Shown: positions 15,542 through 21,027 of the stretch, one piece after another
Layout of the letters: each line of letters begins with the position of its first letter
How positions within the stretch are numbered: position 1 is the first letter of the stretch
Origin: a virus
Virus record (IMG/VR): IMGVR_UViG_3300042878_000577
Coordinates: 1-21,027 of that record
Strand: one strand, 5' to 3'
Length of the DNA stretch: 21,027 nt
The notes under the pieces: model-generated
Told to the model about the DNA's origin: nothing
The model's input: the letters and a program-made list of their open reading frames with translations, nothing else
Databases searched by the model: none
Program-made: the position numbers and the translations under genes

Positions 15542-15820
15542 ATGCTAAACATTACAAGTGCAACCGACCATATCAAAAGCTGGGTTAAGAGTTGCGAAAC
15601 AAATCAACAATTAGAAACCTGCAAGAATGTGCTAGGTAGTTTTATTACGCAAAAGCTATACAACATCAGCGAGTTCCAATGTACAGCTATAAAGTGCGAG
15701 ATTAACGAATTAATAAACATCCAAGCGGTATTGATTGCCAGTAACACAACAAAAAAATCGCCAAAGCAAAGACCACCAAGCGATGATGAACAACCATTTT
15801 TCACACAAATATTTAATTAA
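15542..15820 (+). CDS. Hypothetical early protein, 92 aa
   Basis: No named family. The N-terminal half (HIKSWVKSCETNQQLETCKN onward) is a helical pattern I recognise from small proteins beside recombination genes in Bacteroidota phages. A second helix (QCTAIKCEINELINIQAVLIA) follows, then a basic, Pro-rich linker (KKSPKQRPPSDDEQPFF) and a short tail. Four cysteines are spread through the helical part, without a clear metal-binding spacing. It is 5 nt upstream of the ERF-family gene and so is probably translated with it. The acidic-aromatic DDEQPFF segment near the C-terminus is reminiscent of a protein-docking peptide, but this is speculative. Confidence 0.5.
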   Translation: MLNITSATDHIKSWVKSCETNQQLETCKNVLGSFITQKLYNISEFQCTAIKCEINELINIQAVLIASNTTKKSPKQRPPSDDEQPFFTQIFN

Positions 15821-15825
15821 AAAAC

Positions 15826-16395
15826 ATGAGCATTTATAAAAAATTACTAGAGATCCAAAAGAAAGTAAATGGATTTAAAAAGAACGCAAAATCTTTCGGC
15901 TACGAATATGTTAGTGGCACAAAAGTATTGGAACATATCAAGCCGTTAATGAATGAATACGGCTTGCTTTTAAAGCAAGAAATTACAAGCATTGAAAACA
16001 CTAGGCAAGACTATTTATCTGCCAAAGGTGCGCAGAAAAACGAGATACTAAGTAAGGTTATGATGAGGTTTACTTGGATAGATTGCGAAACAGGCGAGAG
16101 TGATGTAAACGAGTTTGGTGCAAATGGGCAGAATGATTGGGAGAAAGGATTAGGCTCGGCACTTACTTATGCTGAAAGATACTTTTTATTAAAGTTTTTC
16201 CATATTGCAACAGATGAGGATGATATAGATAATGCCGACCGCAAAACAAGTGCAGGAGTGCCATTGGAAACTGCAATCCGCGAAGCTAAAACATTAGCAG
16301 AATTAACCAATATTTACACCAAATACAAGCCGACAGATAAAAACCTATTGGAATTAATGAGTGCGAAAAAATTAGAATTAACTTTAAACAAATAA
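15826..16395 (+). CDS. ERF-family single-strand DNA annealing protein
   Basis: 189 aa. The family hallmark is the segment EKGLGSALTYAERYFLLKFF (about 106-125) followed by an acidic DEDDID stretch, matching the G-S/A-A-x-T-Y-A-x-R-Y-x-L core of ERF single-strand annealing proteins. The N-terminal half has the usual KKNAKSFGYEYVSGTKVLEH onset and a beta region (VMMRFTWIDCETGES). ERF proteins form rings that anneal complementary single strands during phage recombination and circularisation or repair. The length agrees with small phage ERF proteins. The next gene, 5 nt downstream, encodes a protein with an SSB-like tip, a plausible functional partner. No exonuclease gene is visible nearby. Confidence 0.85.
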   Translation: MSIYKKLLEIQKKVNGFKKNAKSFGYEYVSGTKVLEHIKPLMNEYGLLLKQEITSIENTRQDYLSAKGAQKNEILSKVMMRFTWIDCETGESDVNEFGANGQNDWEKGLGSALTYAERYFLLKFFHIATDEDDIDNADRKTSAGVPLETAIREAKTLAELTNIYTKYKPTDKNLLELMSAKKLELTLNK

Positions 16396-16400
16396 ATAAA

Positions 16401-16697
16401 ATGCAAAAATCAGAAGTAAAAACAACAGACAACAACATGATTGCAGGCGTACGATTATTCGCCAAGCATCCCAACGCACCAGAATTTGTAATTGCCGACA
16501 TGGTACTTACATTAGATGACCTGTACACATGGGCAAAAACTAATCCTGAAACCTTAACAGAGTATCAAGGTAAAAAGCAGGTTAAATTGCAGATACTACG
16601 CAGTAAGGATGGTGCGCCTTATGCCAAGCTAAACACCTACAACGGTAGTAAGCCAGTAGAAGTTAAAAAAGAAGACACCGAAGCATTACCATTCTAA
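16401..16697 (+). CDS. Small putative ssDNA-binding protein with SSB-like C-terminal tip
   Basis: 98 aa. The C-terminus ends KKEDTEALPF: acidic residues followed by a terminal Pro-Phe, as in bacterial SSB tails (E. coli ends DDDIPF), which recruit DNA-processing partners. The body (FVIADMVLTLDDLYTWAKTN, then KKQVKLQILRSKDGAPYAKL) has strand-helix-strand character but is too short and too different for me to recognise a classical OB fold. It lies 5 nt after the ERF gene, consistent with a replication/recombination role. An alternative is a small adaptor that mimics the SSB tail to capture host proteins. The ssDNA-binding activity is inference. Confidence 0.45.
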   Translation: MQKSEVKTTDNNMIAGVRLFAKHPNAPEFVIADMVLTLDDLYTWAKTNPETLTEYQGKKQVKLQILRSKDGAPYAKLNTYNGSKPVEVKKEDTEALPF

Positions 16698-16707
16698 GCA
16701 AAAACAA

Positions 16708-16748
16708 CTATTCAGCGGATTAGCCGTAGCATCGAAGCAACTGAATAG
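16708..16748. repeat. Intergenic inverted repeat between the SSB-like and CxxC genes
   Basis: An 8-bp perfect inverted repeat (16708-16715 with 16741-16748) encloses 25 nt that can fold weakly inside it. A competing 5-bp pairing (16720-16724 with 16748-16752) is possible. A T-rich flank follows only on the - strand. No coding frame is seen in this 70-nt gap. Confidence 0.45.
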
Positions 16749-16767
16749 CTAATTAAAAAAGTAAAAC

Positions 16768-17010
16768 ATGACAGCAAAAGAAAAAGCAAAAGAGTTATTT
16801 GATAAATACTTTTCTGAAATTAGAATGCCATCAGATTGCGAAGGATGTATGCAATGTATTGATAAGTGTGGGAATATGGTGGCTATTGCAAAGAAATATT
16901 CATTAATAGCAGTAGATGAGATTTTAAACCACCATTACCAGCAGAAAGGTTTGTATAAAATTGATAGGTATTATTTCCAACAAGTAAAAAAAGAACTTGA
17001 AAAACTATGA
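16768..17010 (+). CDS. Small early protein with CxxCxxCxxxC motif, 80 aa
   Basis: A small helical protein (MTAKEKAKELFDKYF start, then SLIAVDEILNHH and YYFQQVKKELEKL). This frame resembles short proteins that recur in Bacteroidota phages (the IAVDEIL ... VKxELEKL pattern) and have no known function. Here an insert between the first and second helix holds Cys24, Cys27, Cys30 and Cys34 (CEGCMQCIDKC), exactly the CxxCxxCxxxC spacing of 4Fe-4S ferredoxin sites; zinc binding is also possible. Its stop overlaps the start of the next gene (ATGA). Metal binding is inferred from spacing only. Confidence 0.55.
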   Translation: MTAKEKAKELFDKYFSEIRMPSDCEGCMQCIDKCGNMVAIAKKYSLIAVDEILNHHYQQKGLYKIDRYYFQQVKKELEKL

Positions 17011-17180
17011 GAAAGTACGATGAAGAACGAAAGATAAAAAACAAAAGCCGAAAGGTATTTGCAACTAAGGTAGTGGATTATCCAGTAGAATATGTTAAGC
17101 ATCCACTAGCTGATACTGATTATAGATATAAAAGCGCATTAATTGAGAGGCGAAAAGAAAGTGTAAAGTGTAAAGTGTAA
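17007..17180 (+). CDS. Small basic protein, 57 aa, ending inside the iteron block
   Basis: The start overlaps the stop of the 80-aa gene (ATGA), arguing for translational coupling. The protein is strongly basic (MRKYDEERKIKNKSRKVFAT at the N-terminus, ERRKESVKCKV at the C-terminus) with a central VVDYPVEYVKHPLADTDYRY segment. No recognised family. The last six codons are formed by the first repeats of the iteron array (17160-17182), so its C-terminus is shared with a DNA signal. A basic protein beside a repeat array could be a DNA-binding accessory, but there is no motif to support that. Confidence 0.5.
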   Translation: MRKYDEERKIKNKSRKVFATKVVDYPVEYVKHPLADTDYRYKSALIERRKESVKCKV

Positions 17181-17346
17181 AGTAGTTTACACTTAAAAAA
17201 ATAGGTGCAATAAAAAAAAACGCAAAAAAAAAGTGTAAAGTAGTGTAAAGTTTACACTTTATTATAAAAAAGTATTGATTATCAATGAAATACACATATA
17301 AGTAGTGTAAAGTAGTGTAAAGTTACTTTACACTTAGTTTACACTT
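17160..17346. repeat. Iteron-like array, candidate replication origin or operator
   Basis: Eleven copies of the 8-nt core AGTGTAAA lie in three clusters. The seven direct copies start at 17160, 17167, 17174, 17232, 17242, 17304 and 17314. The four inverted copies (TTTACACT) start at 17186, 17251, 17327 and 17338. Each cluster contains a dyad with a short spacer (4, 1 and 5 nt), and the spacing is 7 nt in cluster 1 and 10 nt in clusters 2 and 3. The DNA between clusters is AT-rich and contains a perfect ATTGAT/ATCAAT palindrome (17274-17286). No gene lies in 17181-17541. The position just upstream of the helicase and primase genes fits an origin; an operator for the promoter at 17380 is the alternative. 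Confidence 0.7.
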
Positions 17347-17379
17347 TTAATAAATATTTTTTTTTTTCAATAAAATAAT

Positions 17380-17387
17380 TATCTTTG
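17380..17387 (+). promoter_or_regulatory. Promoter for leader RNA and helicase-methyltransferase
   Basis: TATCTTTG is an exact -7 TAnnTTTG match followed by C. A T-tract (17357-17367) occupies the -33 region. Transcription should start at about 17393 and run into the structured leader. Confidence 0.6.
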
Positions 17388-17392
17388 CATTA

Positions 17393-17522
17393 GTTCTTTA
17401 AATAACAAGTTGAGAGGGAAATCAACTGAAACAAAAAATAATTCAATGGCCTTACTGGCCTTGCTACCTTGTAATATTTTATATTGCAAATTTCCCTTAG
17501 CAAAGCCAGTAAGGCTTTTTTT
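17393..17522 (+). ncRNA. Structured leader RNA or small RNA with loop-to-hairpin pseudoknot and terminator
   Basis: The non-coding stretch after the promoter folds into a compact set of mutually compatible helices. H1 pairs 17408-17413 with 17422-17427 (6 bp, 8-nt loop). H2 outer pairs 17449-17459 with 17505-17515 (11 bp, perfect). H2 inner pairs 17461-17466 with 17498-17503 (6 bp, one mismatch from the outer helix). H3 pairs 17469-17477 with 17481-17489 (9 bp, one wobble). The H1 loop at 17415-17421 is complementary over 7 nt to 17491-17497, the only free strand inside H2. Seven Ts follow. It could be an attenuator for the gene starting at 17542 or a free-standing small RNA. I do not recognise a known RNA family. 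Confidence 0.55.
17449..17522 (+). terminator. Terminator / attenuator at the end of the leader RNA
   Basis: An 11-bp perfect stem (17449-17459 with 17505-17515) directly precedes seven Ts (17516-17522), 20 nt before the start codon at 17542. The 5' arm can also fold on itself (GGCC at 17448-17451 with GGCC at 17457-17460), which would disrupt the terminator. Confidence 0.65.
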
Positions 17523-17541
17523 ATTAAAACAAAAAAAAATC

Positions 17542-19728
17542 ATGACAAAAGATTACAAAGAGTTTCTAAATGAGAAACGAAAAACGTTTATTGAAAGTGG
17601 GTTTGAAATAAATGATGATGAGTTAAATCCATTATTAAAAGATTTTCAAAAGTATGGCGTAAAAACATCAATCCGAAAAGGTAGATTTGCTTTATTTTTT
17701 GATTGTGGATTGGGTAAAACATTTTGCCAATTAGAATGGGCAAAGCATGTAAGAAAATACACAAATAAAAAAGTATTAATATTAGCACCTTTAGCAATTG
17801 TAGAGCAAACAAAAAAAGAAGCTGCAAAGTTTAATATAGAAGTTGATGTTTTTGATATAACAAATTATGACCAGTTAAAAAATATAAATTGTTCAATATA
17901 TTCTGGAGTAGTGTTAGATGAAAGTAGCATATTAAAAGGTAGGGATGGTAAATTATCTACATTAATAATTGAAACATTTAAATCAACTCCTTATAAGTTA
18001 GCATGCACAGCTACACCTTCGCCAAATGACCATATGGAATTAGGGCAGCATTCAGAGTTTTTAGGCGGAATGAGCTATTTAGAAATGCTAGCAATGTATT
18101 TTGTGCATGATGGTGGTGAAACTAGCAAATGGAGATTAAGAAAGCATGCTGAGGATGTATTTTGGAAATATGTATCTACATGGAGCATGGCTATTGATAA
18201 TCCTAAAACTTTAGGATTTGATAGTAATGGTTATGATTTGCCAGAAATAGAATATATTGAGCATATAATACCAGTTAATAATGATACAAATAATTTGTTT
18301 GGTGATGCAATGGTAAGTGCTACTGATTTACATAAAGATTTAAATAAAAGTTTTGATTTAAGGATTGCAAAAACATTAGAACTTGTAAATTCAAATAATA
18401 ACCAATGGATAGTTTGGGGATTAAAAAATAATGAAACAGATACGCTTGCAAAATTACTTAATGATAGTATTAATGTGCAAGGTTCAGATAGTGCAGAATA
18501 TAAAGCTAAATATCTAAATGGTTTTGCAAATGGTGATTTTAAAACATTAATTACAAAAACTAGCATAGCATCTTTTGGTATGAATTACCAACAATGCCAT
18601 CAAATGGTATTTATGAGTTATGATTTCAAGTTTGAGGCATTTTATCAAGCAGTTAGAAGATGTTATAGATTTGGGCAAAAGAATAAAGTACAAGTCCATA
18701 TTCTTATACCTGAAAGCCAAGTAAATGTAAGACAAACAATATTAGATAAACAAGCGCAACATTTTGAAAGAATAGCTGAAATGAGTAAATACAGCGCAAA
18801 TAACGATTATAAAAAAGCAAAATCAAGAGTTAAAATTATGAATAAAGAAATTAAAACAAATAACTATCATTTGATAAATGGAGATTGTGTTCAAGAAACA
18901 AAGAAACTAGATGATAACTGCGCTGATATAGTAGTATTTAGTCCTCCATTTGCAGAATTATATGTATATTCTGATAAAGAAGAAGATATGGGAAATGTAA
19001 GCGATTATAAGCAATTTGAGCAGCATTTTAAATTTCTAATACCAGAATTAAAAAGAACATTAAAGCCTGGAAGGATATGCGCTATTCATTGCATGGATTT
19101 ACCAATACAAAAAGGTAAGGAAGGTTATATTGGGTTGAGAGATTTTAGCGGTATGCTTATTAATTGGTTTCAAAATGAAGGATTTATTTACCATTCAAAA
19201 GTTACTATTTGGAAAAACCCAGTAACTGAAATGCAAAGGACTAAGGCATTAGGATTATTACATAAAACTATTAAAAAAGATAGCGTAATGAGTAGAGTAG
19301 GTATTCCTGATTATGTTTTATTTTTTAGAAATGAAGGAGAAAATGAAACACCAATAACACATCAAGATATTAATCCAAATAGTTTAGATTATTTACCAGT
19401 AGATTTATGGCAAAAATATGCTAGTCCAGTTTGGGATGATGTAGATTATAGCAGAACACTTCAATATAGAAGTGGTAGAGATGGAAATGATGAAAAGCAT
19501 ATTTGTCCTTTACAACTTGATACAATTGAGAGAATTTTACATTTATATTCTAATGAAGGTGAAACCGTATTAAGTCCATTTGGTGGGATTGGTAGTGAGG
19601 GATGTTGTGCAATTAAAATGAATAGAAAATCAATATCAATAGAATTAAAAGAAAGCTATTTTAAAATAAATGAAAATAACCATAAATCATTTGTTGAAGA
19701 AAAAAATAGTGTACTAACTTTATTCTAA
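17542..19728 (+). CDS. SNF2-type helicase fused to a DNA methyltransferase
   Basis: 728 aa. Residues about 30-430 are a superfamily 2 helicase/translocase: GLGKT (56-60, Walker A), DESS (126-129, Walker B position), TATP (156-159) and QAVRRCYRFGQ (369-379, motif VI of SNF2-like enzymes). Residues about 440-715 are a DNA amino-methyltransferase: SPPF (467-470, catalytic motif of the N4-cytosine/N6-adenine class) followed by SPFGGIGSEG (678-687, SAM-binding motif) and an acidic residue in ISIELKES. That is the beta-class motif order. It may modify phage DNA against host restriction or mark it for replication. The start at 17542 is chosen because an upstream in-frame extension falls in the structured leader, and because the start context matches that of the 109-aa gene. 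The primase gene follows after 12 nt. Confidence 0.85.
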   Translation: MTKDYKEFLNEKRKTFIESGFEINDDELNPLLKDFQKYGVKTSIRKGRFALFFDCGLGKTFCQLEWAKHVRKYTNKKVLILAPLAIVEQTKKEAAKFNIEVDVFDITNYDQLKNINCSIYSGVVLDESSILKGRDGKLSTLIIETFKSTPYKLACTATPSPNDHMELGQHSEFLGGMSYLEMLAMYFVHDGGETSKWRLRKHAEDVFWKYVSTWSMAIDNPKTLGFDSNGYDLPEIEYIEHIIPVNNDTNNLFGDAMVSATDLHKDLNKSFDLRIAKTLELVNSNNNQWIVWGLKNNETDTLAKLLNDSINVQGSDSAEYKAKYLNGFANGDFKTLITKTSIASFGMNYQQCHQMVFMSYDFKFEAFYQAVRRCYRFGQKNKVQVHILIPESQVNVRQTILDKQAQHFERIAEMSKYSANNDYKKAKSRVKIMNKEIKTNNYHLINGDCVQETKKLDDNCADIVVFSPPFAELYVYSDKEEDMGNVSDYKQFEQHFKFLIPELKRTLKPGRICAIHCMDLPIQKGKEGYIGLRDFSGMLINWFQNEGFIYHSKVTIWKNPVTEMQRTKALGLLHKTIKKDSVMSRVGIPDYVLFFRNEGENETPITHQDINPNSLDYLPVDLWQKYASPVWDDVDYSRTLQYRSGRDGNDEKHICPLQLDTIERILHLYSNEGETVLSPFGGIGSEGCCAIKMNRKSISIELKESYFKINENNHKSFVEEKNSVLTLF

Positions 19729-19740
19729 TATTGCAAAACT

Positions 19741-21027
19741 ATGATAAGTAAAGAATATTTAAAGAAATTGGTAAGCGTAGGCTACTCAATTATTCCAGTA
19801 GATGATAATAAAAGACCTATTGGAGAGTGGAAGCAGTACCAGACTACTGCAAGGCTAATAACTGATATAGACAGCCTGCAATCTCCTAAATATGGATTGC
19901 TAACTGGGTACAATGGACTTGAGGTAATTGATGTGGATTTAAAAGTGTTTGATACCTTGCAAGAGCAGACACATTTTTGGAATGAATACCTTTCATTCCT
20001 AAAAGATAATATTGATGACTTTGATAATAAGTTTGTTATCTATAAGACCATAAATAAAGGCTATCACATATTGTACAGATGCAGTAATGTTAAAAAGAAT
20101 AGCAAGATAGCAAAGTTAAAAGGTCATGCAGGTGCTGTAATTGAAAGCAGAGGCTTAGGTGGTATGGTAGTGCTGTATGAGAATAAGATTAGTAAGTTAG
20201 CATATAGCGAAATACAAACTATTACAGATATGGATGCAGAATGTATCTGGAGTATTAGTAAATCTTACAACTATGTTGAGAATATAGAAGTAGAAAAGCA
20301 CCAGGTTAAAGAGTATCAAGATAGTGCTATCACTCCATGGGCAGATTATAATGCAAAGGTAAGTATATTTGATATTGTACAAGATGAATTTAAGATAGTA
20401 AGGAATTTATCTAATAGGTATGAAATATTACGGAATGGAGCAAAGTCCGCAACAAGTGGAAGTATCTTTAAAAATAGCGGTTGCATGTACTTATTTAGCA
20501 CAGGCACTAATTATCCAGCTGAAAAGTTAATAACTCCATTCATAGCCTACTCAATTAAATACCACAATGGTAATTATAAGAATGCAGCAGGTCAATTATA
20601 TAAAGATGGATATGGCAGCAGGTCAATTCCTAAAATAAAAGAAGTAGAGCCTAAAGAAAAGATTATTATAAATGAGAACGATTTAAACTTTCCATTGGAT
20701 ATATTCCCAAAAGAAATCCAAGACTTTATAAGTGAAAGTGAAGTTACACTTGGATTAGTGCCTGATTACATGGGCTGCAGTTTATTATGGTTAATTAGCC
20801 TATCCATAGGGCAAAGTTTGCACATTAAAATAAAGAATGGATATACACAGCCAGCTGTTATATGGATTAGCCTAGTAGGTAAGGCAGGTATTGGTAAAAC
20901 TCCATCTATTAACCACATTATTAATCCTTTAAAAAAGTTAAACAATCAAGAAATAAAAAACTACATTGAAAAGAATAAACAGCACAAAGAATATGAAGGG
21001 TTAACCAAAGCTGAAAAGAATAATAGC
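19741..21027 (+). CDS. Primase-polymerase / DUF3987 helicase, 3' partial
   Basis: 429 residues are visible and the frame is open at the right edge. Residues about 1-170 are an archaeo-eukaryotic-type PrimPol domain: GYSIIPVDDNKRPIGEWK, acidic Asp64 and Asp66 in EVIDVD, the KGYHI motif with His109, and ESRGLGGMVV (Arg137). Residues about 195-295 (TPWADYNAK to LYKDGYGSR) resemble the connecting domain seen in phage PrimPols. Residues from about 315 are a DUF3987-type ATPase with a Walker A motif GKAGIGKTP (380-388). It would prime and unwind phage DNA, making it the core replicase with the preceding helicase-methyltransferase. It starts 12 nt after that gene and is probably co-transcribed with it. 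Confidence 0.85.
   Translation, partial: MISKEYLKKLVSVGYSIIPVDDNKRPIGEWKQYQTTARLITDIDSLQSPKYGLLTGYNGLEVIDVDLKVFDTLQEQTHFWNEYLSFLKDNIDDFDNKFVIYKTINKGYHILYRCSNVKKNSKIAKLKGHAGAVIESRGLGGMVVLYENKISKLAYSEIQTITDMDAECIWSISKSYNYVENIEVEKHQVKEYQDSAITPWADYNAKVSIFDIVQDEFKIVRNLSNRYEILRNGAKSATSGSIFKNSGCMYLFSTGTNYPAEKLITPFIAYSIKYHNGNYKNAAGQLYKDGYGSRSIPKIKEVEPKEKIIINENDLNFPLDIFPKEIQDFISESEVTLGLVPDYMGCSLLWLISLSIGQSLHIKIKNGYTQPAVIWISLVGKAGIGKTPSINHIINPLKKLNNQEIKNYIEKNKQHKEYEGLTKAEKNNS

Noticed and set aside
17160-17346. CRISPR array
   Set aside because: The repeats are 8-9 nt, occur in both orientations and have no uniform spacers, so they fit an iteron or operator array instead.
17410-17541. N-terminal extension of the helicase-methyltransferase (TTG at 17410 or ATG at 17446)
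   Set aside because: This stretch is covered by the nested hairpins and terminator of the leader. The ATG at 17542 has an A-rich context identical to another early gene and gives a normal helicase N-terminus.
1-21027. tRNA or rRNA genes, integrase, transposase, attachment sites
   Set aside because: No cloverleaf, rRNA-like stretch, recombinase motif or terminal inverted repeat set was seen on either strand by eye. A tRNA scan would be needed to exclude a diverged tRNA.

Overview
The window is a contiguous piece of a tailed bacteriophage genome (or prophage) that infects a member of the Bacteroidota. The DNA is AT-rich. Start codons follow A-rich stretches, not Shine-Dalgarno sequences. The recognisable promoters have the Bacteroidota -7 form TAnnTTTG. 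Many proteins resemble families I associate with Bacteroidota and environmental siphophages: a tail-tip protein starting SKTITLPGT, an XkdF-like prohead protease, a portal with a MuF-like tail, and a PrimPol/DUF3987 replicase. A tape measure is present and no sheath gene is visible, so a siphovirus-like particle is likely. Every protein gene I accept is on the + strand. Both ends of the window cut through genes.

Layout. (1) 1-4291: tail-tip/hub-like protein (5' end outside the window) and tape measure. (2) 4293-7041: XkdF-like protease, scaffold-like protein, HK97-type major capsid protein, and a probable major tail protein. The last two are each followed by an intrinsic terminator. (3) 7103-10321: portal fused to a winged-helix and a MuF-like segment, head-tail connector, tail-terminator-like protein, and a small beta-sandwich protein. 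(4) 10322-13125: collagen-like fibre, small beta-rich protein and glycine-rich adhesin-like protein, which together look like the host-recognition module. (5) 13151-14466: small unknown, holin-like protein, small unknown and an M15 peptidase endolysin, closed by a terminator. (6) 14542-17180: early-type region with two near-identical promoters, several small unknown genes, an ERF-family annealing protein, a small protein with an SSB-like C-terminal tip, an 80-aa protein with a CxxCxxCxxxC motif, and a 57-aa basic protein. (7) 17160-17541: a non-coding block with 11 copies of an 8-nt repeat (candidate origin or operator), then a promoter and an intricately folded leader RNA ending in a terminator. 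(8) 17542-21027: an SNF2-type helicase fused to a DNA methyltransferase, then a primase-polymerase/DUF3987 helicase that runs off the end.

How it works together. Regions 1-5 build, tail and release the virion. Regions 6-8 replicate, anneal and modify phage DNA. The order is unusual because tail-tip and tape-measure genes precede the protease, capsid and portal genes. The terminase is not in the window.

The most interesting unexplained signal is the leader RNA at about 17393-17522. It contains a 6-bp hairpin whose loop has 7 Watson-Crick complements inside a second, long nested hairpin that ends in seven Ts, just upstream of the helicase-methyltransferase start. Also notable are the iteron block, a promoter-hairpin-terminator arrangement on the - strand at 15450-15523, and the duplicated promoters around the 85-aa gene.
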